From NCBI GenBank assembly GCA_018268995.1, contig JAFDVL010000005.1, positions 1-64,000 on the forward strand: DNA of 64,000 nucleotides, written 5' to 3'. A program made the position numbers and the translations under genes. A model generated the notes under the pieces. It ran no database searches. It was not told where the DNA came from and saw nothing but the letters and a program-made list of their open reading frames with translations. Positions within the stretch are counted from its first letter, which is position 1; each line of letters starts with the position of its first letter. This DNA is from Acidobacteriota bacterium. Lineage in GTDB: Bacteria > Acidobacteriota > Blastocatellia > RBC074. This document shows, in pieces, positions 27,915 to 37,432 of the stretch.

Positions 27915-28852
27915 GCGAGATGAACCTAATCCTTGATTCGTTTGATCGCAGAAGTTTTCTGATGCAATCCGCCCAAGTCATCGCTGGCTTGGGCGTTTTT
28001 GCTATCGCAAACGCTGAGGTACAAGCGGTACCGAAAAAACAGCTTTTTAAGATTTCGTTAGCACAGTGGTCATTGAATAAAACGCTTTTTGCCAAGAAGC
28101 TGGACAACCTTGATTTCGCCAAAACCGCCAAAGTGGATTTGGGGATTGAGGCCATTGAATACGTCAATCAGTTTTTCTTTGACAAAGCGAACGACAAAAC
28201 ATATCTCGGCGAAATGAAGAAACGCGCAAAGGATCACGGCGTCCGCAATGTGCTGATTATGTGTGACCGCGAAGGCAATCTCGGTGATGTTGACCCAGCC
28301 AAGCGCAAACAATCTGTCGAAAATCATAAGAAATGGGTCGAAGCTGCAAAATTTTTGGGTTGTCATTCCATCCGAGTGAATGCCTATGGCACGGGCACGT
28401 ACGAAGAACATCAGAAACAAGCCGCTGATGGTTTGCGCCAGCTTACTGAATTTGCAGCACCGTTCAAGATCAACGTCATCGTCGAAAATCATGGCGGGAA
28501 TTCATCCAATGGAGAATGGCTTGCCGGGGTGATGAAGCTGGTGAATCATCCACGCTGTGGCACCTTGCCTGATTTTGGCAATTTCCGCCTGGGCGAAGGC
28601 AAGGAATATGATCGGTACAAAGGTGTGCAGGAAATGATGCCATTTGCCAAAGGCGTCAGCGCAAAGGCGACGGGCTTTGATGAGCAGGGAAATTGTACCG
28701 AAACAGACTATCGCAAGATGATGAAGATTGTTTTGGCTGCGGGCTATCACGGCTATGTGGGAATCGAATATAGCGGAGGGAAGCTGAGCGAGATGGATGG
28801 CATTCGCGCGACCAAAAAACTGCTGGAAAAAGTTCACAGTGAACTTTTGTGA
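27911..28852 (+). CDS. Tat-exported sugar phosphate isomerase/epimerase-like protein
   Basis: 313 residues. A twin-arginine signal is clear: [20 protein letters not shown] near the N-terminus. The rest is an AP-endonuclease-2/xylose-isomerase-like TIM barrel: [50 protein letters not shown] with a metal-binding Glu, TLPDFGNF and YVGIEYSGG. The family isomerises or epimerises sugars; Tat-exported members are common in Acidobacteria and Planctomycetes. Export in folded form is consistent with a bound metal. Coupled to the upstream gene by an ATGA overlap; a perfect terminator follows. Confidence 0.88.
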   Translation: MSEMNLILDSFDRRSFLMQSAQVIAGLGVFAIANAEVQAVPKKQLFKISLAQWSLNKTLFAKKLDNLDFAKTAKVDLGIEAIEYVNQFFFDKANDKTYLGEMKKRAKDHGVRNVLIMCDREGNLGDVDPAKRKQSVENHKKWVEAAKFLGCHSIRVNAYGTGTYEEHQKQAADGLRQLTEFAAPFKINVIVENHGGNSSNGEWLAGVMKLVNHPRCGTLPDFGNFRLGEGKEYDRYKGVQEMMPFAKGVSAKATGFDEQGNCTETDYRKMMKIVLAAGYHGYVGIEYSGGKLSEMDGIRATKKLLEKVHSELL

Positions 28853-28876
28853 GGGGTTGAATTAATCTGCAAAAAC

Positions 28877-28923
28877 AATGAGCGTCGAATCAGTGCCAGC
28901 CGATTCGACGCTCATTCTTTTTT
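28877..28923 (+). terminator. Intrinsic terminator
   Basis: AATGAGCGTCGAATC pairs perfectly over 15 bp with its complement around a 10-base loop and is followed by CTTTTTT. This is a textbook rho-independent terminator for the isomerase transcript, and its A-rich other side could serve the convergent FecR gene. Confidence 0.9.
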
Positions 28924-28945
28924 GAGACTTACAATTTACTGCCGA

Positions 28946-30166
28946 TCAATTGCCACGTGGGCCAACCGATCCACGCGAAGTATCTCCGCGTCCGCCGCTG
29001 CCACGATCTGAACTAACCGGCGCACTTGTCTCCACACGGCTAGGTGCAACAGAAATCGAGGGAGACGAAGTACTTGGATACGAAGAAGACCGCGACGAAT
29101 CAAACCCAGAAGGCGAGTCATAAGTTCGGGATGATCTATCTGTGGGATAAAAGACCGTTGGACGGGAATATGGCTCAACTTGGCGACTTGGCGTTTCACG
29201 CAGGGTTTGCGAACGGCTGCCAGAGCGGCTTTCATCCGTTACGCGGGCGGGTGCGCCTCCACCGGGATTAGATGTGTTGCCGCCTGCGACAGCTCCCCCA
29301 CCATAATACCCGCCATTGTTATAGTAAGGATTGTAATAGCCGCCCCAGCACCAGTCACAATCACTATAGCGACGATAAAATCCAAATCCGTAAGGTGTAA
29401 CAAATATCCAAGAACTGGGGATGAACGTGTATCCGTTTGAATACGGATCGTAAATCCAGCCTGAAAGCATTGCGTTGCGGGAGCGACTTCGTTGCAACAT
29501 CGAATAATTGGCAGCCACTAACGATTCCGCGCGCAAAAAACTCCATTGGTCGAAGGCATCGAAAACTTTTGAACTCAACTTGGCTGTTTGCGGTGGCGCA
29601 TCACCAACCAGGCGATACACCTTATTATTCCCAACTTTGGTTACATTTTTGGCCAAAAGCTGCTCACGCGTGCCAAGAAAAGCTTCGCCTTTACGAACAC
29701 TGACCGCAACATCCTTGCCGTTGACATCAATACGGTAAATTCCTGCTTTGTTGATCGCAATAACACTTCGCGGAGTGCCGATCTCAAATGGAATCTTCTT
29801 ATCAATTTCGCCTACTTCAATGATGACTGCTCCCTGAATAACATCGAAACGAGTATTCTCCAGCGTCGTGCGAACCGCTTCAACAATTGTCTTTTCATTC
29901 AGGCGCAAGTATGAACCAGGCGCAAGCAATAATTCAGCATGGCTATTGAGGCCCGTAGAAAGCCTGTCGCCCTCTTTCATCTGTGAAGCAAGAGAAGCTT
30001 TGCTCATTTCATCAGGAGCACTGCCTTGTGCTTGAATATGCACCTTGCCTTCCACGCGATTAACAAACCCAGCCTTGCTAGACACCAGGTATTGGGAGTG
30101 TGCAACTCCGGCCAGCAGCAAGACTGAGGAGAAAAGGAGTCCGAAACGAGAAATCATTTTTTGCAT
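28946..30166 (-). CDS. Secreted FecR-domain protein
   Basis: 406 residues from the ATG at 30166, behind TTGGAGG. The signal peptide is FGLLFSSVLLLAGVAHS. Residues about 30-190 match a FecR-type beta domain: VNRVEGKVHIQAQ, MKEGDRLSTGLNSHAELLLAPGSYLRLNE, FDVIQGAVIIEVGEI and RKGEAFLGT. A Tyr/Gly/Asn-rich segment with WIFVTPYGFGFYRR and WCWGGYYNPYYNNGGYYGGG follows, and the last 100 residues are Ser/Arg/Pro low complexity. No FecI-type sigma factor is adjacent, so a structural or envelope-sensing role is more likely than iron signalling. Confidence 0.8.
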   Translation of the reverse strand: MQKMISRFGLLFSSVLLLAGVAHSQYLVSSKAGFVNRVEGKVHIQAQGSAPDEMSKASLASQMKEGDRLSTGLNSHAELLLAPGSYLRLNEKTIVEAVRTTLENTRFDVIQGAVIIEVGEIDKKIPFEIGTPRSVIAINKAGIYRIDVNGKDVAVSVRKGEAFLGTREQLLAKNVTKVGNNKVYRLVGDAPPQTAKLSSKVFDAFDQWSFLRAESLVAANYSMLQRSRSRNAMLSGWIYDPYSNGYTFIPSSWIFVTPYGFGFYRRYSDCDWCWGGYYNPYYNNGGYYGGGAVAGGNTSNPGGGAPARVTDESRSGSRSQTLRETPSRQVEPYSRPTVFYPTDRSSRTYDSPSGFDSSRSSSYPSTSSPSISVAPSRVETSAPVSSDRGSGGRGDTSRGSVGPRGN

Positions 30167-30324
30167 GGCAGCCTCCAATCAGCAGCAACTTAAGTTGTTA
30201 TTAAGTTCTTGCTTGAACAAGCTTCATAAGCTGAGAAAAACAATTGGGTTGAAAAAAGGAACACGACTCACAAATCATATGCCTTTCTTTCTCAGTACGC
30301 CAGTTTTTTCGGTAAAATTTATAG

Positions 30325-31074
30325 TTATCCCAATAGATGATGCAGAAGCAATTGTGTGAGATAAAAGGTGGCAACACCCGCAAAAATGAAGAGAGAAGAC
30401 CGCCAGCCACCTTCCCGGTTGATTTCAGGGATCAAGTCGGTTGCCGCGATATAAAGCGTCGCGCCAGCTGATAAGGGAAGCGCCCAAGACACGCCCTGCT
30501 CAATAAACACCACACAGGCAATACCAGCGAAGGTGAAAATGGCGACCAGCGCTGTGGCATTGAGCGCTGAGCGACCCGTTTTGCCAGCACTCATCATAAT
30601 AGAAGCAACGGTAACTCCTTCTGGAACCTTATGAAGCAATACTGCCAGGAATAGCAATAGGCCTAACCGGAAATTGACAAGCAAGCCAGAAGCGATTGTC
30701 AGCCCATCAAAAAAAGCATGGAACGACAAGGCGGCAATCGCTGTGATTGCGACTCCAGAGCGATGCATCTCTTCTGTATGAACTTCTTCACCAAAGTGAA
30801 AGTGCGGCGCAATTGTATGCTCAACTAATTGAATAATTAGGTATCCAGCTAACAACCAGACCATTGTTAGTGAGCTATTCGTATTCGGATGGTGAAAACT
30901 TTCGGGAATAACTTCCAACATTACCGCAGCCAGCATAAATCCCGCGCCAAAACCGAGCAGGTGTTTGAGTTTGGTATGACTGGTGTGGGGTGCTCTGGCA
31001 ATTAACCATCCGCCCAATAAATTTCCACCTGCTGCCAGCAAGCCAAAGATGAGTAATTGCAGCGATTGAGACAT
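30325..31074 (-). CDS. ZIP-family divalent metal transporter
   Basis: 249 residues with about eight membrane helices. The ZIP hallmarks are present: GFGAGFMLAAVMLEVIPESFHH in helix 4 and the later FHAFFDG and HKVPEGVTVASIM segments with the conserved His/Pro/Glu metal site. A His-rich stretch (HTIAPHFHFGEEVH) lies between helices. The family moves zinc, iron or manganese into the cytoplasm. It is separated from the FecR gene by 158 bp. No Zur-type site was recognised. It is divergent from the dcw cluster. Confidence 0.9.
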   Translation of the reverse strand: MSQSLQLLIFGLLAAGGNLLGGWLIARAPHTSHTKLKHLLGFGAGFMLAAVMLEVIPESFHHPNTNSSLTMVWLLAGYLIIQLVEHTIAPHFHFGEEVHTEEMHRSGVAITAIAALSFHAFFDGLTIASGLLVNFRLGLLLFLAVLLHKVPEGVTVASIMMSAGKTGRSALNATALVAIFTFAGIACVVFIEQGVSWALPLSAGATLYIAATDLIPEINREGGWRSSLFIFAGVATFYLTQLLLHHLLG

Positions 31075-31111
31075 TGAAAATGAAATGAATTACCCGATTT
31101 AACGAGTTGGC

Positions 31112-31140
31112 AAGATACTAGGAAGAAACGAAAATGCCAA
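31112..31140 (-). promoter_or_regulatory. Candidate promoter of the ZIP transporter gene
   Basis: On the minus strand TTGGCA and TATCTT are separated by 17 bp, placing the transcript start about 30 bp before the ZIP start codon. Confidence 0.5.
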
Positions 31141-31298
31141 GTCCTGAGAAAAGGATTCCGATTTGATCTGACCTATTTTCCTTAAACACAATCTAGCAAA
31201 ATCAGAATCGGCAGTAAATTTCCTTGTCCAGCGAATTCAAGAGGTTAGCACATCTCACCTGAAGAAATAATTTAGCAACAAATTCGTTATAAAATTGC

Positions 31299-31327
31299 TT
31301 GACATCCACTAACTGGTGCAATACTAT
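31299..31327 (+). promoter_or_regulatory. Main dcw promoter
   Basis: A perfect TTGACA and a TACTAT box are separated by 17 bp. The predicted start is near 31334, just before the GTGG boxes, leaving a leader of about 185 bases before mraZ. The remaining bases of the 31075-31517 gap hold no gene that I can see. Confidence 0.8.
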
Positions 31328-31337
31328 GCGCCAATCC

Positions 31338-31363
31338 AGTGGAACAAAGTGGAATAAGGTGGT
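31338..31363 (+). promoter_or_regulatory. MraZ operator (three GTGG boxes)
   Basis: GTGG occurs at 31339, 31349 and 31359, exactly 10 bp apart: AGTGGAACAA, AGTGGAATAA, GGTGG. MraZ is known to bind three or four such direct repeats in its own promoter region. Placement immediately after the predicted start point fits autorepression. Confidence 0.85.
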
Positions 31364-31517
31364 TTATATTAGTAATTTAGCGGTGCAGATTGAAGCTCTA
31401 CATTAGAGCATAAGCATTTGATTAAAAGGGGCTTAGCCTTAAATATTGGCCGAAAAGCGATGCCCGATCCCCCAGACTCAAACATTGCCGACTTGTTGTT
31501 TTCAATCTACCAAATAA

Positions 31518-31961
31518 ATGCTGCGAGGAAGTTACACAGCCACAATTGATGATAAGGGACGCATCAAGATTCCTGCAAGCTTCAAGCGGTATTTAGATCA
31601 GCATTATGCTAATCCCGATTTTTATGTCACGAGTTTGGAAGGCGAATGCGCGCGGCTGTACCCGCTAACCGAGTGGGAAGAAATTGAAAACAAGCTATCG
31701 CTGTTGCCTTCAATGGACCCGGTAAAACGAAAGTTTTTAGATCGGGTGAACTATTACGGGCAAATACAGTCGGCTGACACGCAAGGACGTATTTTGATTC
31801 ATCCTTTGCTCAGAAGCGCCGCCGAGTTATTAGGTGAAGTCACCGTTTTTGGCTATTTGACTTATTTGGAAATCTGGAGCGCAGATCGGTTCCGCTTGCG
31901 ACTTGACGCACACCCGTTCACCGATGAAGACGCCGAAAGAATTGCACGTTTGGGGATTTAA
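31518..31961 (+). CDS. mraZ: Transcriptional regulator MraZ
   Basis: 147 residues with two AbrB-like half domains: [16 protein letters not shown] in the first and [13 protein letters not shown] in the second, the double DxxGR signature of MraZ. It is a ring-forming DNA-binding protein and normally represses the dcw promoter. It is the first gene of the cluster and the matching operator sits in its leader. The ribosome site is weak (no clear GGAGG before the ATG). Six bases separate it from rsmH. Confidence 0.95.
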   Translation: MLRGSYTATIDDKGRIKIPASFKRYLDQHYANPDFYVTSLEGECARLYPLTEWEEIENKLSLLPSMDPVKRKFLDRVNYYGQIQSADTQGRILIHPLLRSAAELLGEVTVFGYLTYLEIWSADRFRLRLDAHPFTDEDAERIARLGI

Positions 31962-31967
31962 AACCTG

Positions 31968-32939
31968 ATGTCTTTGACTTCTCCCCACAACCTGCATCTG
32001 CCAGTAATGCTCGACGAATCGTTGGAGGCATTAAATGTGACGGCGGGCGGATTATTTATTGATGCCACGTTTGGCCTGGGTGGGCACAGCGAAGGAATCT
32101 TGGAAGCCGCGCCCCAGAATCGAGTGATCGGATTTGATCGGGATGCAGAGGCTATCGCATTAGCCTACCAACGACTAAATCGCTTTGGCGAACGGTTTGA
32201 GGCGATCCACACCGACTATCGCCAAATAAAAAAAGTGTTACTTGAAAAAGGAATTGGGGCCGTGCAGGGAATCATCGCGGACCTTGGCGTTTCGTCCTAT
32301 CAGTTTGATACGCCGGAGCGAGGATTCAGCTTTCGATTTACCGAAGACTCGCCGCTTGATATGCGGATGGATCGCACTGAACCTGATACGGCAGCCGATT
32401 TCGTCAACAGCTTAAGTGAAGCTGAGCTGGCAGATTTGATTTTTGCATATGGTGAAGAGCGAGCGGCGCGAAGAATTGCCCATCGCATTGTGCAAGCCAG
32501 AGCTAAAGCGCCGCTGACAACAACGAAGCAGTTGGCGGATGTCGTGGTGGCAGCGATTCACCAGAAAGGTCACTGGAAAATTCATCCGGCGACCAAAACA
32601 TTTCAGGCGTTGCGGATTGCAGTGAATCACGAACTGGAAGAATTGCCGCAATTTGTTGCTGACGCCATTGATTTGCTGGAAGTGGGCGGAAGATTAGTGG
32701 TGATAACGTTTCATTCGCTTGAAGACAGGCTCATCAAGCAGGCTTTGAAGTTTCAATCTGGTCACTGTGTATGCCCTCCTCAGCTACCGGATTGTCGTTG
32801 TGGCACCGCGCGGCGTGTTGAGCTTCTCACAAGCAAGCCCGCTCAACCGCGCGAGAGTGAATTGCTAGCGAACCCGCGCGCGCGCAGTGCGAAGCTTCGC
32901 GTTTGTCAAAAATTGCAGCCAGTCACTCGCACTTGCTAA
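31968..32939 (+). CDS. rsmH: 16S rRNA (cytosine1402-N4)-methyltransferase RsmH
   Basis: 323 residues of the usual length. It methylates C1402 in the ribosomal P site using SAM. Family motifs: [29 protein letters not shown] (SAM site), [51 protein letters not shown] and [15 protein letters not shown]. It sits in its conserved place after mraZ. The C-terminus overlaps no other gene; a 32-bp gap with a good ribosome site leads to ftsL. Confidence 0.97.
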   Translation: MSLTSPHNLHLPVMLDESLEALNVTAGGLFIDATFGLGGHSEGILEAAPQNRVIGFDRDAEAIALAYQRLNRFGERFEAIHTDYRQIKKVLLEKGIGAVQGIIADLGVSSYQFDTPERGFSFRFTEDSPLDMRMDRTEPDTAADFVNSLSEAELADLIFAYGEERAARRIAHRIVQARAKAPLTTTKQLADVVVAAIHQKGHWKIHPATKTFQALRIAVNHELEELPQFVADAIDLLEVGGRLVVITFHSLEDRLIKQALKFQSGHCVCPPQLPDCRCGTARRVELLTSKPAQPRESELLANPRARSAKLRVCQKLQPVTRTC

Positions 32940-32971
32940 CCCCCAATTCCCGTGCCGGAGGAATTGCACAA

Positions 32972-33562
32972 ATGAATAGACATTTTCGACCGCAAATTCA
33001 AAACGGACAGGTCACCAAACGTACCACGGTTACCTACACCGCAAACTATGCTTCAAAGAAGCCATCGCAGCTCTCCCTGCCGATGGCTCCTGTGACGCCC
33101 GCTTGGTCAGGGCCATCGGTGGAGGTCGGGGCGTTGGCGCAACGCGGCTTATCGCTCCTGGCTCTGGATGAGCCATTGCGCTCCTCAAAAACCGTGGCGA
33201 AAGAAAAAACTGCATCTCGTCCATATGCGCTGGTGGGGCTACTGTTTTGCGGTGCCCTGTTGGCCGGTGGGTTCATGTTTAGTTTACGCGATCACTTCAT
33301 CGCTCATGCATTTGGGCGGGAGGAAGTGAAAATGAAGTCTCAAACAGATCACGTCAACACTGAGCGCCAACATATCAAAGCTCAGGTTGATCGCGCGGCG
33401 AGTCCACAAGAAATTGATCGTGCCGCGCGTGAACATTCCGGTCTCGCCCCTTTGGAATTTGATCAGAAAAAGGCGATCACCGGAGCAAAGAAGATAGCTA
33501 CTACTGAAAAAGCTAAAAAACCAGCGGCCCCGCAACCATCAGCGAGGTCAGCAGGAAATTAA
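32972..33562 (+). CDS. ftsL: FtsL-like division protein
   Basis: 196 residues from the ATG at 32972, chosen for GGAGG at about 32957; a longer frame from 32903 overlaps rsmH and lacks support. A long basic N-terminus of about 80 residues precedes one membrane helix (ALVGLLFCGALLAGGFMF). The periplasmic part has a coiled-coil-prone stretch (EEVKMKSQTDHVNTERQHIKA) and a Lys/Ala/Pro tail. Sequence similarity to FtsL is low, as usual; the call rests on position between rsmH and ftsI and on topology. It would recruit the FtsWI synthase. Confidence 0.75.
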   Translation: MNRHFRPQIQNGQVTKRTTVTYTANYASKKPSQLSLPMAPVTPAWSGPSVEVGALAQRGLSLLALDEPLRSSKTVAKEKTASRPYALVGLLFCGALLAGGFMFSLRDHFIAHAFGREEVKMKSQTDHVNTERQHIKAQVDRAASPQEIDRAAREHSGLAPLEFDQKKAITGAKKIATTEKAKKPAAPQPSARSAGN

Positions 33563-33595
33563 AACGACCTCAGCAGAATCCACGAGGACAGGGTC

Positions 33596-35770
33596 ATGGC
33601 AAGCAAGAAAAAACAACGAGGCATCACAGGGCGGCACCTCCTCATTGCCTGCCTTTTTGTCGCCTGGATGGGCGTGATTATTTGGCGATTGGCCTATTTG
33701 CAAATCGTCAAGCATGAAGAATTGGCTCAGAAAGCGGCGCGCCAACGCAGTGGGGCCGAAACCATCGCTCCCGCACGCGGCGCAATCGTAGACCGTAATG
33801 GAACCTTGCTAGCCGGAAGTATTGACACCCTGACGATCAAAGCAGATTTACACCAAATCAAATTGGAGGATTTTCCCACTGTCATCAAAGGATTGGCGGA
33901 AACATTGGGCCTTAATGAAAAGGATCTGTCACGTCTTTTTCAATCGGGCAGCAAAGATTTGACGGTTGCGAAAAAAGTATCGCCGGAAATAGCAGAGAAA
34001 GTTCGCACGCTGAGCGAAAATCCCAATCCGAAAGAAGCCCGTAAATTTATCGGCATCAAAATAATCCACGAGCCTCAACGCCAATACCCACAGGGAAAAC
34101 TTGCGGCGCACATCCTTGGCTTTGTTAACAAGCCAGAGTTAATCACCAAAGGAGCCGCAGGGTTAGAAGCCAGGCAGGAAAACTACCTGACGGGCAAAGC
34201 GGGAAAACTTTTCTTTGAAAAAGACAGCCAGGGCCATCTCTTGACACGCGCTGACCAGGAGGCACTGGCAGGGGCAACCATCATCACGTCACTGGATTCG
34301 GTCTTGCAGTACAAGGTTGAGACCGCTTTGGCACAGGCAGTTGAGGAAACGAAATCCCAAAGTGGGAGTGCCATTGTTCTCGACACCAGCACAGGCGAGG
34401 TCCTCGCGCTGGCGAACTTCCCGACCTATGACCCGGCAGCGCGTTTAGGCGGCAAAGAAGAAGACAGCTATGCTCGCCGCAACCGCGCCTTAACCGATCC
34501 GTATGAACCAGGCTCGGTTTTCAAGATGGTGACGTATTCTGCCGCTATTGAGGAAGGTGTCGTAAAGCCTGAAAACAAGATTCATTGCGGCAACGGACAA
34601 ATCGCGCTTGGCTCTCGCATTGTGCGCGATGCACATCCGTATGGCGAACTTACTGTCGCACAGGCGCTGGCGAAATCATCCAACGTAGGTGCCATCAAAA
34701 TTGGTTTGCAGGTTGGCAAAGATAGAATGTTCGATTATTTGACCCGGTTTGGTTTTGGCAAAAAAACCGGTATTGACTTACCCGGCGAATCGCTTGGGAT
34801 TGTCCGTCCGTTGAACGATTGGACGTACAATTCAATGGGTTCGATTCCGATGGGACACGAAATAGGAGTAACAGCGATTCAAGCTGTTGCCGCGATGGCC
34901 GCGATTGCGAATCGTGGCACCTGGGTGCAACCTCACATTGTCAAACGAATCGTCAGCAGTGATGACGAGCGACAGGAACTCTGGAAAGTTAATCCAGAAA
35001 CCCGTCAGGTCATCAGCGAGCAAACTGCTGACACCATCAAAACCATGCTGACCGGCGTCGTCGAAAGTGGTACGGCGCGAAATGCGGTGCAACTTGCGGG
35101 ATACACGGCAGCAGGTAAAACTGGAACTGCGCAAAAAGTTATCAACGGCAGATATTCTGACAGCGCGTATGTGGCCTCGTTTGCAGGATTCGTCCCTGCG
35201 ACCAGCCCACGTTTTGCCATCATCGTCGTGCTTGATTATCCGAAAGGCGCACATCAGGGCGGTCAGGTCGCAGCACCTGTTTTCAATCAGATCGCGCAGG
35301 CGGCCCTGGGTGATTACGGCGTATTGCCAGATACGGATGAATATCGTCAAAAAATTGCCGAGTTGCAGGATGAATTCCGAGCAAAGGCAAAAGATATGAC
35401 GAAAGCGTTGACGGCATCACCAACGCCCGGCAAAGTTGCAGCAACTCCCTCGCCCAAACCAAGCGCAACGACAACCGCAACTCCGGCAACGGCAGTGGCG
35501 AAGGCAACGCCGAAGCCGACCCCAATTTTGAAATTGCCGATGCCTAAAGAACCAGGCAAAGCGGTCGTGACCGCAAAAAAAGCGCCTGAAACTGCCAAGC
35601 CTCAACCGGTAAAACAACCCGTCAGCAATATTCCAAGCCTGATCGGGCGCAGTGTTCGTGAAGTTGCCGGGGCTTGTAGTCGGGCCGGATTGAAATTGAA
35701 AGCAATTGGTTCCGGGCTGGCAAAAAGTCAACGTCAAGTCGGCGACACGTTGATTGTTGAGTTTCGCTAA
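33596..35770 (+). CDS. ftsI: Division transpeptidase FtsI (PBP3) with PASTA domain
   Basis: 724 residues. An N-terminal membrane helix (LLIACLFVAWMGVIIWRLAYL) is followed by the class B dimerisation domain and the transpeptidase domain. Catalytic motifs are S307-V-F-K310, S361-S-N363 and K508-T-G. After a roughly 90-residue Ala/Thr/Pro/Lys linker comes one PASTA domain (IPSLIGRSVREVAGACSRAGLKL...). Makes septal peptidoglycan cross-links with FtsW. A GAGGACAGG ribosome site precedes the ATG. The long low-complexity linker is unusual but stays in frame. Confidence 0.95.
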   Translation: MASKKKQRGITGRHLLIACLFVAWMGVIIWRLAYLQIVKHEELAQKAARQRSGAETIAPARGAIVDRNGTLLAGSIDTLTIKADLHQIKLEDFPTVIKGLAETLGLNEKDLSRLFQSGSKDLTVAKKVSPEIAEKVRTLSENPNPKEARKFIGIKIIHEPQRQYPQGKLAAHILGFVNKPELITKGAAGLEARQENYLTGKAGKLFFEKDSQGHLLTRADQEALAGATIITSLDSVLQYKVETALAQAVEETKSQSGSAIVLDTSTGEVLALANFPTYDPAARLGGKEEDSYARRNRALTDPYEPGSVFKMVTYSAAIEEGVVKPENKIHCGNGQIALGSRIVRDAHPYGELTVAQALAKSSNVGAIKIGLQVGKDRMFDYLTRFGFGKKTGIDLPGESLGIVRPLNDWTYNSMGSIPMGHEIGVTAIQAVAAMAAIANRGTWVQPHIVKRIVSSDDERQELWKVNPETRQVISEQTADTIKTMLTGVVESGTARNAVQLAGYTAAGKTGTAQKVINGRYSDSAYVASFAGFVPATSPRFAIIVVLDYPKGAHQGGQVAAPVFNQIAQAALGDYGVLPDTDEYRQKIAELQDEFRAKAKDMTKALTASPTPGKVAATPSPKPSATTTATPATAVAKATPKPTPILKLPMPKEPGKAVVTAKKAPETAKPQPVKQPVSNIPSLIGRSVREVAGACSRAGLKLKAIGSGLAKSQRQVGDTLIVEFR

Positions 35771-35776
35771 CCAGAA

Positions 35777-35841
35777 GTTTCGTGTTTTGAGTTTCGCGTT
35801 TTGAGATCGAAGCCTGAAACCCGAAGCCCGAAACCCGAAAC
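35777..35841. repeat. Inverted repeat in the ftsI-murE gap
   Basis: GTTTCGTGTTTTGAG... on the left pairs with CTGAAACCCGAAGCCCGAAAC... on the right, about 21 of 28 positions. The right arm ends just before the murE ATG, leaving no visible ribosome site. Confidence 0.7.
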
Positions 35842-35842
35842 T

Positions 35843-37330
35843 ATGATTTTACTGAGTGACATCGCGCAGGAATTAAATGCGCAGGTAACTGGCGGAGAAG
35901 CAAGTATTGCCATTGCCCCCGCCAATTTTGCTGTCACTCACGATTCGCGCCGCGTTGTGCCGGGGGGCATCTTCGTAGCCATTAAAGGCGCAACAACTGA
36001 CGGAAACAATTTCGTCAATCAGGCTACGCAACGCGGCGCGTTAGCCATTCTCTCTGAAAGCCCGCGCCCCACTGATTTTACGGGCGTGTGGTTGCAAGTG
36101 GCGGACGCGCGATCCTCCCTCGCCCACGCCGCAGCCATCGTACACGGGCATCCGTCGCGTTCTTTGAAATTGGTTGGCATCACAGGCACCAATGGTAAAA
36201 CGACGACTGCTCATTTGTGCGAGGCCATCTTTCGCGCCGCCGGAACTGTGCCTGCAATGATGGGCACGATTAGTCACCGCATCGGCAAGCAGGAGGAAGT
36301 CGCCGAACACACCACACCGGAAGCTTCGCACATTCAAGACTTCCTGCGCCGTGCCGTTACCGCTGGAGCCAAATACGCCGTGATGGAAGTTTCCTCCATT
36401 GCATTAGAAATGCGGCGGGCGGATTACCTGGAGTTTGCTGTCGCAGCATTTACCAATCTGACCCAAGACCACCTGGATTATCACGGCACAATGGAAGCTT
36501 ATGCGGCAGCCAAAAGTAAGTTGTTTGCCAAAGCGAAAGATTTTGCGGTCATCAATTTTGATGATTCTTTCGGCGCACAATTACCCCAGGTAACCAGCGC
36601 CAAGGTACTAAGTTATGCTATTGATACGAGCGCTGATATTACCCCTGATCGAAATGATTTTGGCCTTACTGGCCTGTCTTTCACGGCTCGCACTCCTGTC
36701 GGTAACATCGAAATTCGCTCGCCTTTGGTCGGGCGTCCGCACGCTTACAACATCCTTTGCGCGGTCGGTATCGGCATTGCACTTGGCATTGATGCCGAAA
36801 GCATCGCGCGTGGCATCAGCGCCAGCCAAGGTGCAGCAGGCCGGTTTGAGCGCGTAACAACTGCTGAAGACGACATCACCGTGGTGGTTGATTATGCACA
36901 CACGCCCGATGCGCTCGTGAATGTTTTGAAAACTGCTCGTGAAGTTGCTACGGCCACCAACGGACGAGTCGTCACCGTGTTTGGTTGCGGTGGAGATCGA
37001 GACAAAACCAAGCGTCCTCTGATGGGACAGGATGCCGGACGCTTGAGCGAAGTGGTCATCGCCACGTCAGACAATCCGCGCAGCGAAGACCCGGCAGCAA
37101 TTTTACGTGAAATTGAAGTCGGCTTGAAACAAGCAAACGGAAACTATGAATTGATTGAAGACCGGCGTGAAGCAATTTGTAAAGCGATTATGCAGGCAAG
37201 ATCAAATGATGTGATCGTCATTGCAGGCAAAGGCCACGAAGATTATCAAATTTTGGCAAGCGGCAAGATTCATTTCGATGACCGCGAAGTAGCGCAGGAA
37301 GCGCTACAACAAAGGAAGGCGAAGACCTAG
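35843..37330 (+). CDS. murE: UDP-MurNAc-tripeptide synthetase MurE
   Basis: 495 residues from the ATG at 35843; the TTG at 35801 lies in a repeat and was rejected. Adds the third stem amino acid (usually diaminopimelate) to UDP-MurNAc-dipeptide with ATP. Motifs: [16 protein letters not shown], the P-loop [46 protein letters not shown] and DNPRSEDP. The DNPR sequence is the signature usually linked to meso-diaminopimelate-specific MurE enzymes. Its stop codon lies inside the next inverted repeat. Confidence 0.96.
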   Translation: MILLSDIAQELNAQVTGGEASIAIAPANFAVTHDSRRVVPGGIFVAIKGATTDGNNFVNQATQRGALAILSESPRPTDFTGVWLQVADARSSLAHAAAIVHGHPSRSLKLVGITGTNGKTTTAHLCEAIFRAAGTVPAMMGTISHRIGKQEEVAEHTTPEASHIQDFLRRAVTAGAKYAVMEVSSIALEMRRADYLEFAVAAFTNLTQDHLDYHGTMEAYAAAKSKLFAKAKDFAVINFDDSFGAQLPQVTSAKVLSYAIDTSADITPDRNDFGLTGLSFTARTPVGNIEIRSPLVGRPHAYNILCAVGIGIALGIDAESIARGISASQGAAGRFERVTTAEDDITVVVDYAHTPDALVNVLKTAREVATATNGRVVTVFGCGGDRDKTKRPLMGQDAGRLSEVVIATSDNPRSEDPAAILREIEVGLKQANGNYELIEDRREAICKAIMQARSNDVIVIAGKGHEDYQILASGKIHFDDREVAQEALQQRKAKT

Positions 37331-37420
37331 CCACGGAGAACACAGAGGACACGGAGGCTTTTTGCTTAACCCGTTTCCGTAGTAGTCCATTTCTCTGTGC
37401 CCTCTGTGTTCTCGGTGGCT
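37329..37420. repeat. 28-bp inverted repeat in the murE-murF gap
   Basis: The arm starting AGCCACGGAGAACACAGAGG is matched by its reverse complement at 37393-37420 at 25 of 28 positions, with a 36-base spacer. The left arm includes two bases of the murE stop codon. Confidence 0.85.
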
Positions 37421-37432
37421 AAGACAAAGTGA

